This document shows positions 1 to 7,177 of a stretch of DNA of 8,150 bases, piece after piece. This DNA is from Methanobacteriota archaeon (GTDB lineage Archaea > Thermoplasmatota > Poseidoniia > Poseidoniales > Poseidoniaceae). Where the stretch lies: NCBI GenBank assembly GCA_002727485.1, contig PBXE01000050.1:3731-11880 (forward strand), in the 5' to 3' direction. The notes beneath the pieces are model-generated. The model searched no databases. It had not been told where the DNA came from and worked only from the letters and a program-made list of their open reading frames with translations. Positions within the stretch are counted from its first letter, which is position 1. Each line of letters starts with the position of its first letter. Both the position numbers and the translations under genes were made by a program.

Positions 1-794
1 GGGAGTCCGCCAATGAATAATTTACAACCAGGGTTATGCCTAGGTCTTTGTTGTCCCCTTCCGCCACCTTCAGATTCAAATCTAAAGTAGGTTCTTTCTC
101 GACCATCTTCTCTGACATCTTCAGCAATAAATGTTGCACGACCAGATGGTCCTTTGGAAAACATAGATTCAGCAGCAGAACCCCATCTCTTACCAGAATT
201 ATTCAAACTACTGGCACCTTGGTCTAGTTCTGCCCATCCTGCATTGAAATTATCTGCTAATGCTCGATAAGCCTGGTAACCACAAGTCTCGCATTTTACG
301 TTCCAATCGCCGTCTAAATGTGCTTGTAATGTATCGCCACAAGGAGGACAAATGGCATGTAAAACTCCACAGTCATCACGCTCTCTAAAATCGATTCTTA
401 CTACAGGGGAGACTTCTTTTACAAGAGCTCTACATACATCTCTTCTTCTTACGGCATCGGCAGTCTGATGCATATATCTATCCACTAATCCAGTGACATG
501 AAACTGACCATAGAGGTGGTCAGGTTGAATACTGCCAGATTTTCCTTCTATCGCAATAATCATTGCTTCCCCGTTCTTTTCATTTAATTTGACAATTTCA
601 CAAATTACAGTATCGCCGACTTCAGGGCTGACTAATTCTTTTTGTGGAGAAACTATTCCTATTCCATTTTGTATTGTGAACAGTCCAATTGTAGTTGCAA
701 CAATTTTACCGTCGATTTCAATAGTTCCTTCTCCAGCCTCACATTTCGAGGCTGATGATACTTGCATTCCTGGGGTGACGAGGCTCGCCGTCAT
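1..794 (-). CDS. csl4: Exosome RNA-binding subunit Csl4, C-terminus cut by window edge, with an RRM-like extension
   Basis: Cap subunit of the archaeal RNA exosome; Csl4 and Rrp4 sit on the Rrp41/Rrp42 ring and guide RNA to 3'-5' degradation or tailing in the cytoplasm. I translated this frame from the minus strand; it is open for 264 codons and runs off the left edge. Seen in order: an N-terminal Csl4 domain with VTPGM at residues 6-10, an S1-like domain at about 58-140 (GDTVICEIVKL, then VTGLVDRYM), and a zinc ribbon with cysteines 149, 152, 168 and 171. The ribbon resembles the C-terminal ribbon of archaeal Csl4, where the family normally ends soon after. Here about 70 hydrophilic residues follow, then KLFIGGLP from residue 258, an RNP2-like motif. 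Start: ATG 794 puts VTPG near the N-terminus as in the family and has AAGGA 10 bases upstream; ATG 803 and ATG 818 are in-frame alternatives. It lies 83-107 bases after the methylase gene on the same strand. Confidence 0.88.
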   Translation of the reverse strand, partial: MTASLVTPGMQVSSASKCEAGEGTIEIDGKIVATTIGLFTIQNGIGIVSPQKELVSPEVGDTVICEIVKLNEKNGEAMIIAIEGKSGSIQPDHLYGQFHVTGLVDRYMHQTADAVRRRDVCRALVKEVSPVVRIDFRERDDCGVLHAICPPCGDTLQAHLDGDWNVKCETCGYQAYRALADNFNAGWAELDQGASSLNNSGKRWGSAAESMFSKGPSGRATFIAEDVREDGRERTYFRFESEGGGRGQQRPRHNPGCKLFIGGL

Positions 795-845
795 GTTATT
801 CATTTCCTTGGCTAGCATGGCCCGGTGTGGGTCGCATACGTTTCG

Positions 846-851
846 CTTATA
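846..851 (-). promoter_or_regulatory. Possible TATA box for csl4
   Basis: The minus strand reads TATAAG here, inside the short gap between the methylase stop (902) and csl4. An archaeal TATA box lies about 25 bases before transcription start, which would put the start near 823, just ahead of the candidate start codons at 818, 803 and 794. This could give csl4 its own promoter besides readthrough from upstream. A six-base match is weak evidence alone. Confidence 0.35.
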
Positions 852-901
852 CCAGCGGGCGGGCTTTTCCCTTTTGAATCCCTCATACCAAAAGCAATGG
901 A

Positions 902-1564
902 TTATCCGTCTAAGTTTTCTTCTAAATTGATTTTTTTATCACCAGGTTTGTGAAATCTCCAACATCTAACTTCAGTCGTAGAAGTCTTTTTTGTATGGTG
1001 AGAGTACTTTGCTGGCAGTCTAAAATCGGTTTCAAAAATGATTTCTCCTTCATATCCAAAATCCTTTGCCATCGCTTTGAGGTGCTTTTCTTTGACAGAA
1101 TGCAATACATAAATTGAATTCGCATTTAATCTAAATGAAAATTCAAGCAGTGGCCTATCAGCTTTCTCTTTCTGAAATCCCCAAGGAGGGTTCATAATTA
1201 CAATATCAAATTCATTTGATAGGTCAATTTCATCAATTCCAATCATGGCATTAGTCGAACTAATTTTTGTTTCGAACTTTTGATTTACTTTAGCAATATT
1301 ATTTTTACAAACCTCATATGCATCAATATCGGCTTCGATTAAGTGTATTTCACTTGAACCGAGGGATGCTGTCCCGAGTCCTAATATGCCAGTTCCGGCT
1401 CCTAAATCTAAGACAGATTTATTCTCTAAATTATCTAGTTGATCAATCGCCAACAACCAGAAAGCAGCCAAATCTCCTTCTGTTGCGTATTGCTCAAGTT
1501 CAACTGAATTACAAGGGTGCGGCTCAAGCTTAGATAACTCGATGGCCAAGTGTTTAGGCCTCAA
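902..1564 (-). CDS. METTL5-like RNA N6-adenine methyltransferase (archaeal predicted RNA methylase, COG2263 type)
   Basis: SAM-dependent methylase, 220 residues, a usual length for the family. Seen: an N-terminal VELEQYATEGDLAA segment at 21-34 matching the conserved substrate-side motif, SAM motif I DLGAGTG at 53-59, acidic IEADID at 76-81, and catalytic NPPW at 125-128 followed by GFQKEKADRP, where family members usually have NPPFG...HADRPF. The C-terminal FRLPAKYSHHTKK and WRF pattern also fits. Human METTL5 makes m6A in 18S rRNA with the zinc protein TRMT112; an equivalent 16S rRNA target here is inference. The start codon is TTG, supported by GGTGA four bases upstream and by the family N-terminus; no ATG lies in frame before the SAM motif. 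The gene begins four bases after the zinc-ribbon gene's stop, so translation is probably coupled, and csl4 follows. Confidence 0.9.
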   Translation of the reverse strand: MRPKHLAIELSKLEPHPCNSVELEQYATEGDLAAFWLLAIDQLDNLENKSVLDLGAGTGILGLGTASLGSSEIHLIEADIDAYEVCKNNIAKVNQKFETKISSTNAMIGIDEIDLSNEFDIVIMNPPWGFQKEKADRPLLEFSFRLNANSIYVLHSVKEKHLKAMAKDFGYEGEIIFETDFRLPAKYSHHTKKTSTTEVRCWRFHKPGDKKINLEENLDG

Positions 1565-1568
1565 TAGT

Positions 1569-1576
1569 TCACCACC
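1569..1576 (-). promoter_or_regulatory. Shine-Dalgarno sequence for the TTG start of the methylase
   Basis: The minus strand reads GGTGGTGA, one mismatch from the anti-SD complement GGAGGTGA, with a perfect GGTGA core. It ends four bases before the TTG at 1564 and overlaps the TGA stop of the preceding gene. It supports the non-ATG start and suggests translational coupling. Confidence 0.6.
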
Positions 1577-1829
1577 TAGGTGGATAATTTTGGTTTTGTT
1601 GATTGTTTAGTCGTGCTGCAGCCTCTGCTTGCTGACGCATAGCCTCAAGCCTAGCATATGCATTATCTTGCATTTGGTTTTGTTGCATTTGCATTCTAAG
1701 GAGCCTTATTTGTTCTGCTTCAGAACGAAGTCTGGCTAGTAGTTGTTCACTAGGTTGTTGTGTACCACAAAAGCGACAGAAACGAACACCATCATGGTGC
1801 TGATTTCCGCAGTTAACACAAAACCCCAT
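1569..1829 (-). CDS. Small zinc-ribbon protein with glutamine-rich coiled coil
   Basis: An 86-residue protein. Residues 4-21 form a zinc ribbon: cysteines 4, 7, 18 and 21 in two CxxC knuckles (FCVNCG and FCRFCG), the pattern of the general zinc-ribbon/double-zinc-ribbon families. Residues about 27-75 are a charged, Gln- and Met-rich helix (LLARLRSEAEQIRLLRMQMQ and on), likely a coiled coil for oligomerisation, followed by an Asn/Gln/Pro tail. There are no membrane segments. The start ATG has a strong Shine-Dalgarno, GAGGAG, five bases upstream. The gene lies 25 bases after the 359-residue gene and four bases before the methylase, so it is probably cotranscribed with both. The exact function is unknown; nucleic-acid or protein binding is a guess from the ribbon and the RNA-related neighbours. 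Confidence 0.8.
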   Translation of the reverse strand: MGFCVNCGNQHHDGVRFCRFCGTQQPSEQLLARLRSEAEQIRLLRMQMQQNQMQDNAYARLEAMRQQAEAAARLNNQQNQNYPPRW

Positions 1830-1834
1830 ATTTA

Positions 1835-1840
1835 CTCCTC
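1835..1840 (-). promoter_or_regulatory. Strong Shine-Dalgarno for the zinc-ribbon gene
   Basis: GAGGAG on the minus strand, five bases ahead of the ATG at 1829. It is the clearest ribosome binding site in the window, fixes that start, and indicates that internal operon genes here use Shine-Dalgarno initiation. Confidence 0.7.
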
Positions 1841-1854
1841 ATGCTCGTGGTAAT

Positions 1855-2934
1855 TTAACCCATTGCTGCTAACTCTAAGAAAACCGGCCAGGTTTCAAAT
1901 CCAATTGCAGCCGCTCTTTCATTGATATCTTCCCATCTAGGATCATCCATCATATCACTTGGCTCCACGCCTGCCGCTAGTAAACCATTTACTAATTCTC
2001 TAAATTCAATTTCTATTTCCGACATTCCAGCCTCTTCATCAACCTCTTCAATCTCAGGTAGTTCAACACCAGAGGTCGAGTTTTGTTCTTGGCTAGGTTC
2101 AGGATCATCATGAGTATTTTCAACATCAACACTAGTTGAAGGCGGTAAAGGTACAAATACACTTCCTGCGGAAATCTCTTCTTTGGCAGGAGAGGATTTA
2201 GGTAATTCTACATTTGTAACAGGTTCCTTTTCTGCCATGTTTTCCAACATTTCATTAGAAAAATTATCCATCATTGCATTCATTGTTGCTTCAGATTGGG
2301 ACATAGTTGGAGTAGGTGGGCTTGGTTCATAGGCAACTTCTTGAACAGTAATTTTTGATTTCTTTTCAAGTCGTCCTACTCCTAAGACTTCGGCTTGTTG
2401 TCTCGCTAATTCAGCAGCTTGTCTTCTAGGCAAAGAAACAAAACATTTCCCCGGAATAGATGTTGGTGGAAATGGCAAGTAATACCTTTCAATCGCTGGT
2501 AAAGATGGGTGTCTAAAGCAGATTAATTGTTCTGTTTCAAAAGATCTTTGAGTGGGTATTCCCATTGAAAACGGAATCGACATAACACTAACAGTATTTC
2601 TAAGCCATTTTTCATTACTGATTAATTGCTGCATCCATGGCCCTAAATCCGGACTAGAAATATCGACAAATTGGAATGAAGCTTGTCTTGGGTCAAGCCC
2701 CTGCTCTTCTAGCAATGATGCTTCATCCCTTGGTCGATGAAAAATTGTCATTACTGGTTGGCCATGTTCAATCATGTCGCCATGTAATTCCATCATTTTT
2801 CTTTCCTTTCTTGGAAATACAAGTAAAATTCTCAATCGAGCAGCGTTCTCGTCCCAGATTTCACCCCATCGAGATTCTGCCTCAGAATACAACTGACCAA
2901 TTGTCATGTCAGGTATCATTGCAGTGATTCCCAT
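1855..2934 (-). CDS. Unrecognised 359-residue cytosolic protein with acidic, proline-rich linker
   Basis: I do not recognise a family. What can be seen: residues 1-190 look globular and soluble, with a predicted strand RILLVF at 35-40, several aromatic and proline pairs (RYYLPFPP at 150-157) and a charged helix RRQAAELARQQAEVLG at 170-185. Residues about 200-300 are low-complexity, rich in Pro, Ser, Glu and Asp, and almost certainly disordered. Residues 303-359 form a small acidic helical module (EFRELVNGLLAAGVEPSDMMDDPRWEDI). There is no signal peptide or membrane segment. The start ATG 2934 has no convincing ribosome site; ATGs at 2919 and 2907 are alternatives. The domain-linker-domain plan suggests an adaptor or interaction protein. 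It probably shares a transcript with the zinc-ribbon gene 25 bases downstream. Confidence 0.72.
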   Translation of the reverse strand: MGITAMIPDMTIGQLYSEAESRWGEIWDENAARLRILLVFPRKERKMMELHGDMIEHGQPVMTIFHRPRDEASLLEEQGLDPRQASFQFVDISSPDLGPWMQQLISNEKWLRNTVSVMSIPFSMGIPTQRSFETEQLICFRHPSLPAIERYYLPFPPTSIPGKCFVSLPRRQAAELARQQAEVLGVGRLEKKSKITVQEVAYEPSPPTPTMSQSEATMNAMMDNFSNEMLENMAEKEPVTNVELPKSSPAKEEISAGSVFVPLPPSTSVDVENTHDDPEPSQEQNSTSGVELPEIEEVDEEAGMSEIEIEFRELVNGLLAAGVEPSDMMDDPRWEDINERAAAIGFETWPVFLELAAMG

Positions 2935-2964
2935 AGCGCACCATGTAAGTGGAGTGACAACAAT

Positions 2965-2973
2965 ACTTTATGC
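2965..2973 (-). promoter_or_regulatory. Possible TATA box before the 359-residue gene
   Basis: The minus strand reads CATAAAGTA in the 53-base gap after asd. Its centre is about 35 bases before ATG 2934, so transcription could begin near 2943 with a short leader. This would make the 359-residue, zinc-ribbon and methylase genes a separate unit from asd. It is only a motif-level call. Confidence 0.35.
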
Positions 2974-2987
2974 ATACCGTTTACAAG

Positions 2988-4043
2988 TTAACACAGTGAA
3001 TTCAAAACAAATTCTGCTAAATATACCACGCCTCCAGCAGCGCCTCTAATGGTATTATGCGAATAAGCGGAAAAACTGATTATATTTTCTTTAACTTTCA
3101 AGTCTCCAACTATTATTGCCATTCCAGTCTTCAGATCAGTGGTTGGGTTTGGATTTGTGGTGAAGGTTTCACCGTCGCTCCAGAGATGATTAATTGTATC
3201 AATTTTCTCAACATGGTGGATTGTATGATATGGTTTACTCGGTAATTCAAAACTTGGTTTAGTTAGATGGAACTGGGTTAAGATTTGTTCAATACTTACA
3301 GGATTTTCAATTACTACCTCCACAAAAACTTGATGCCCATCACGTCTGGAAACTCTCTCACAGATTATCTCTAAATCAAAATCTGCAGACGAAATCTTTT
3401 GACCATTCATAACTCCCAAAACATGAAGTAATTCTTCTGACGTTTTTTCCGCTTCTCCTTCGATGAATGGTTCGACATTTCCATTTAGAGCCTCATTATC
3501 GTACAATAATTTCCATCCTGCACCGGACAAGGCTTGCTCACTTCGCATCTTTACTGATTTGATAGATGAAATATTTGCAATTGCTGAAACGGGAATAGCG
3601 AGTGGAATTAACGTACAATTTGTTGCACAGTAGTGCAGACTTTCATGAAAATGATGTGAATTTATTTCGGGAATAATCATTGGAACATTCGGCTTTCTTC
3701 GATAAGTACTAGCGTTAGAGAAGACCATAATTCCTGCATCGACTAAACGTTTCTCTACTTCCAAAGCGATGTCTGCAGGCAATCCGCTGAATGCAATTTC
3801 AATGTTTCTTTCAAGACATTGCTCGATAAATCCGCTAGAATTTACATCGAGTACCACTAAGTTTGGTATATCTGGTCTTGTCTCATCTAATCGCCATGGA
3901 ATGTCCTTCATCTCGGTACCGGCAGTAGAAGGGCTACCAGCGATGGCTGATATTTTGAACAACGGGTGTTCTACTAAACGCTGCTGTAACCTTTGACCAA
4001 CTAGTCCACTAGCACCTAGAATGATACATGAACGTCGGGTCAT
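2988..4043 (-). CDS. asd: Aspartate-semialdehyde dehydrogenase
   Basis: Reduces aspartyl-4-phosphate to aspartate-4-semialdehyde with NADPH in the cytosol, the branch-point step to threonine, methionine and lysine. Seen, numbering from ATG 4043 (351 residues, normal for the archaeal/fungal-type enzyme): dinucleotide-binding GASGLVGQ at 10-17, SNASTYR at 109-115 before PMIIPEIN, catalytic cysteine 143 in TNCT, SEQALSGAG at 168-176, RVSRRDGH at 230-237 with the general-base histidine 237, and the C-terminal NTIRGAAGG at 330-338. All key positions are present. Start: a TTG at 4061 would add six residues (LLFRLF), but the ATG at 4043 leaves the usual short lead before the Rossmann motif; neither has a clear ribosome site. 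It sits 36 bases after the glycosyltransferase gene; no other aspartate-pathway gene is visible nearby. Confidence 0.95.
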   Translation of the reverse strand: MTRRSCIILGASGLVGQRLQQRLVEHPLFKISAIAGSPSTAGTEMKDIPWRLDETRPDIPNLVVLDVNSSGFIEQCLERNIEIAFSGLPADIALEVEKRLVDAGIMVFSNASTYRRKPNVPMIIPEINSHHFHESLHYCATNCTLIPLAIPVSAIANISSIKSVKMRSEQALSGAGWKLLYDNEALNGNVEPFIEGEAEKTSEELLHVLGVMNGQKISSADFDLEIICERVSRRDGHQVFVEVVIENPVSIEQILTQFHLTKPSFELPSKPYHTIHHVEKIDTINHLWSDGETFTTNPNPTTDLKTGMAIIVGDLKVKENIISFSAYSHNTIRGAAGGVVYLAEFVLNSLC

Positions 4044-4079
4044 AAACAATCTAAACAGCAATTCGTTTTGAGTTCTTGC

Positions 4080-4814
4080 TTATTTGATATCAAAATTACC
4101 TTTGCCAATTTTTGCTTCAATTGGGGTTCCAAAAATACGTCTAACTATCAACTTACGAAATATCTGCCACCCATCTGAAATTGAACCAAGTTTAGCCTGT
4201 CCAATCCGCGCTGAATATTTTATTGGAATATTTTTTATTTCTAGTTCCTCTTTAACACAGGAAGTATACATTTCTGCTTCGATTTCAAAATTCATTGAAT
4301 TTAATTTTAATCTTTTCAGTGCTTTCCTACTAAAGGCCCAATAACCTGAGCATAGATCATTGATGGTAATGCCATACATTCCTGTCGCCAACCAAGTGAG
4401 AACGTGATTCCCGAAGTAATTGGTTCTAGTCATTGCATCTGGGTCTATTTGCCCATTTAATCGGTCTCCAATCACAACATCACAATTAGATAATGAATCA
4501 AGGAAACGAGGTATTTCTTTTGGATCATATGTTCCATCTGAATCAAGCATAACCAAAGCATCAAATTCAGAATCGACAAATTTACTGAATCCTAAGCGCA
4601 TTGCTGCACCTTTACCTTTTCCTTGCTGAGTAAAGAATGTGAAATCGAATTTTTCTGAAACTGATTTTGTTTCATCACTACTACCCCCGTCAATTACCCA
4701 CACTTCATAATTCCAGCCATTCCGAATCAATTTTTCATGAGGTATTTGCATGGCAACAGCCTCTAAACCATTGGCTTCATCCAAGGTTGGAAGCATTATT
4801 ACAGCATTCCTCAT
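4080..4814 (-). CDS. Family 2 glycosyltransferase, dolichol-phosphate-sugar synthase-like
   Basis: Cytosolic GT-A enzyme that probably transfers a nucleotide-activated sugar to a polyprenyl (dolichol) phosphate or a growing lipid-linked glycan. Seen, from ATG 4814 (244 residues): PTLDEANGL at 9-17, DGGSSDET at 42-49, GKGAAMRLGF at 68-77, the metal-binding DSDGTYDP at 91-98, GDR at 117-119, GYWAFSRKAL at 157-166 and FEIEAEMY at 176-183. This order matches the DPM1/AglJ/AglD-like group, and there are no C-terminal membrane helices. Start: an in-frame TTG at 4886 would overlap the upstream gene by 19 bases and add 24 residues without family similarity; ATG 4814 begins directly at the first strand, so I prefer it, though neither has a ribosome site. 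The upstream membrane protein gene ends 53 bases before it, suggesting a glycosylation pair. The sugar and acceptor cannot be told. Confidence 0.9.
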   Translation of the reverse strand: MRNAVIMLPTLDEANGLEAVAMQIPHEKLIRNGWNYEVWVIDGGSSDETKSVSEKFDFTFFTQQGKGKGAAMRLGFSKFVDSEFDALVMLDSDGTYDPKEIPRFLDSLSNCDVVIGDRLNGQIDPDAMTRTNYFGNHVLTWLATGMYGITINDLCSGYWAFSRKALKRLKLNSMNFEIEAEMYTSCVKEELEIKNIPIKYSARIGQAKLGSISDGWQIFRKLIVRRIFGTPIEAKIGKGNFDIK

Positions 4815-4867
4815 TGAAGGTGATAGGTGAGGTTGATTTTTGATGGCTTCGATAGAATTAGTGTAAA

Positions 4868-7177
4868 TCAGCGTATTTCTAGCCAATGAATACGAATTCC
4901 AGTGGTATCAATAATTCTATCTCCTCTTCCTGATAAACCAGTTGGATTTAACCACCAATCAGAACTGGAATCTTTCCAATCAAATTCAAGTTGAAGGTTA
5001 TCCTGATTATAATCCATCATCCAGCATTTCTGGTTCCAACCGGAAAATGAGTCAAGAGGTACAGAAATAATTTCTGAATGGATTATTTCCAAGCCACCGA
5101 TATCTCCAACCATTTCATAGACCATGCAAACAGTTGCATTTTCGATTATACTTCCAGTGTGTATAAATTCAATTTCAGTATTTTTTCCTTCTTCGATAAA
5201 GGCACGGTTATCGGTGAAATCATCCAGTTTTGAAAATCTGTGTCCACTCCAAGGGTCTATTCTCATTTCACAATCATCTTGGCATGTGGTGCTATTTACA
5301 ACTGAAAATTCTGAAGTCGATGCTAGACCATTTGAATTAAACTGCCACAATTTACTGCCTCTAATATTCTCAATTTCTTGCCAATAAGGTGACATTGCAA
5401 AAATCCATCCCATAGTGCCAATAGGAGAGGTTATTGCGTAATTGAGTCCAAGTTCCTTTATTTTTGTAGTATTGTCTAGATGGATTGCTGTAGTGGCTGC
5501 AGAATGAATGCTAGATTCAATTTGAACTAACCCTAATGTTGGGATACTGGTTAATTTGATATTTCCGGGAGCATCAAAAACATGTCCCCAATGTGCATTT
5601 TCAGAATAAACAATACTTCCATCTGGAAGGTTTGACAATCTTTCTCGAATTTCTAGGTCTCCATCAGTTATAGGCCTCAATTCATCATGTGAAGCAATTT
5701 GCCAAACCACCGAATTCGCAATAATCACTCCCACTAAAATTAGACCAGTCAAAATTTTAGACCACTTGTCAGAGATTGTTGGATCCCATCCCACAGTCAA
5801 CAATCCACGTTTTTCTTCAAGAGAAGTTAGTCCTGTAGTTGGGCTCCACCATATCGCTACCAAGGCTGCAAGTGGGATGTGAAATGCATGAATTCCCATC
5901 GAATATAAGGTGTAAGATAGTAATGAAAGAACCGGTACATTTTCTAAACCTTCAATCAGATGAATCGAGGTTAATAGCCACAATCCTGCAAACCATGTAA
6001 TTAGCAATCTCCCTTCAACTGTAGAACGTAGTTTCCAACCTGCAATAGAACCAAGAATCAATAACAACAAATTGAATGTTAGCATTGGCTTTCCACCCTG
6101 CCATCCATATTCAGCAAAAACCGCTGAATCTAGCATCCTTGGGGCTAGTAGTAGAATCGAAATCGCTCCAGCAATGGTCAGTAAAATTGAACAGGCAACA
6201 AATAATTTTTGCATATTTTCACTATATTCCTTATTCAAACTAATGCCAATAAAAATATGAGAAATCATAAGCATGCCAAGATAAATCGCTCCAGTTGGAT
6301 GAATGAGAGTCACACAAATTACCGCGATTATAAATCCTCTAGTATGATGTACGCCTCTTGTAGAAGAAGGCCTGAGTAGGACAAGTAAACCTATTACAAG
6401 TCCTAATTGACTGGAAACAGTAGGGTATCCTGAATCATATGCTTTGGCAAATAATCCAAATCCTAGGGATAATGCAAGCAGGCCTTGAGCGCCACTTCCA
6501 TGGTGGTCAAGAGCTCCAGCTAAACCCAATAGAATAACAATTAAGGTATAATGTCCCAGTTCAAAAACAGCTCTCCCGGAGCCCATTTCAGTGACATTTT
6601 CTAACCATGCAGATAGAGCAGGAAACGCTGGAGGATATGTCCAAAAACCATCATTTGTACCAGACAGTGAAAAGTCTCCAACTGCTGAAATTTGACTGGT
6701 AAGTGTAGAGAATCCAATCCAATCAACTCCGAATGGTAATGATTGAAAAAATGGAAGTAAAAATACCCCGATAATCGTTATTGAACCCAATGCGAATAAA
6801 ATGCGAGGACGTCGTGATTGAAACCACTGTTGTGCTGCGGCTTCCTCAGAAATATTCTCGTCATCAGATTCTAGTATATATCCATGCATTACGGCTTCTA
6901 GTTTCTGCCAAGGTGTGAGTTTTTTATCAACTCGTATGCGTCTTTTGATATGTGCAAGTGCTAGTGTGTTTAGAAGTAGTATAATCGCAGTCATAGAAGC
7001 AAATGACCAAACTCCACATAAAACAACCAACCCAGATATTCCGTATAATAATAGTAGGCCTAGTGCAGGGCTAAGCATCATTTTTCTCCATTTATCTGCA
7101 CTAGCATCTAGGACTTTGCAAAGTGCATAACCAGGAAGTAAACTCACAAGTAAAAGAATAATACTTGTGAGAATCAT
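4868..7177 (-). CDS. Large polytopic membrane protein, GT-C / oligosaccharyltransferase-like, with extracellular C-terminal domains
   Basis: A 769-residue integral membrane protein. Residues 1-495 hold roughly 12-14 hydrophobic helices, with a cytosolic charged loop at about 79-125. The first large outer loop carries VDWIGFSTLTSQIS (D152) and TYPPAFPALSAW (180-191), the acidic-residue and YPP pattern of GT-C glycosyltransferases that use lipid-phosphate sugars. After the last helix (about 473-493) a soluble outer domain begins; SIVYSENAHWGHVF at 521-534 and IKELGLNYAI at 573-582 sit where STT3/AglB enzymes have their WWD motif and later fold, but WWD itself is absent. Residues about 620-769 look like an added beta-rich domain with Cys 632, 636, 684 and 718. 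The call rests on topology and short motifs, not on confident homology. ATG 7177 is the first start; there is no clear ribosome site, so the mRNA may be leaderless. The glycosyltransferase follows on the same strand. Confidence 0.7.
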   Translation of the reverse strand: MILTSIILLLVSLLPGYALCKVLDASADKWRKMMLSPALGLLLLYGISGLVVLCGVWSFASMTAIILLLNTLALAHIKRRIRVDKKLTPWQKLEAVMHGYILESDDENISEEAAAQQWFQSRRPRILFALGSITIIGVFLLPFFQSLPFGVDWIGFSTLTSQISAVGDFSLSGTNDGFWTYPPAFPALSAWLENVTEMGSGRAVFELGHYTLIVILLGLAGALDHHGSGAQGLLALSLGFGLFAKAYDSGYPTVSSQLGLVIGLLVLLRPSSTRGVHHTRGFIIAVICVTLIHPTGAIYLGMLMISHIFIGISLNKEYSENMQKLFVACSILLTIAGAISILLLAPRMLDSAVFAEYGWQGGKPMLTFNLLLLILGSIAGWKLRSTVEGRLLITWFAGLWLLTSIHLIEGLENVPVLSLLSYTLYSMGIHAFHIPLAALVAIWWSPTTGLTSLEEKRGLLTVGWDPTISDKWSKILTGLILVGVIIANSVVWQIASHDELRPITDGDLEIRERLSNLPDGSIVYSENAHWGHVFDAPGNIKLTSIPTLGLVQIESSIHSAATTAIHLDNTTKIKELGLNYAITSPIGTMGWIFAMSPYWQEIENIRGSKLWQFNSNGLASTSEFSVVNSTTCQDDCEMRIDPWSGHRFSKLDDFTDNRAFIEEGKNTEIEFIHTGSIIENATVCMVYEMVGDIGGLEIIHSEIISVPLDSFSGWNQKCWMMDYNQDNLQLEFDWKDSSSDWWLNPTGLSGRGDRIIDTTGIRIHWLEIR

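Noticed and set aside
36..227. Plus-strand open frame of 63 codons at the left end
   Set aside because: It is antisense to the csl4 C-terminal extension; composition is Ser/Thr-rich and uninformative.
589..930. Plus-strand open frame of 113 codons
   Set aside because: It is antisense to csl4 and the end of the methylase gene, both clearly recognisable on the minus strand; the translated protein shows no family features.
922..1125. Second minus-strand frame inside the methylase gene
   Set aside because: It overlaps the conserved methylase frame out of phase and has no motif; there is no sign of a frameshift because the methylase motifs continue unbroken to its end.
1572..1583. Perfect 12-base palindrome CCACCTAGGTGG near the end of the zinc-ribbon gene
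   Set aside because: It encodes the last residues (PPRW). About two perfect 12-base palindromes are expected by chance in a window this size.
4083..4094. Perfect 12-base palindrome TTTGATATCAAA at the end of the glycosyltransferase gene
   Set aside because: It lies within the final codons (FDIK) and its frequency fits chance; no second copy or promoter arrangement supports an operator.
4815..4886. TTG-initiated 24-residue extension of the glycosyltransferase overlapping the membrane protein gene
   Set aside because: The extension has no similarity to the GT2 family and no ribosome site; the ATG at 4814 starts at the expected first strand. It remains possible.
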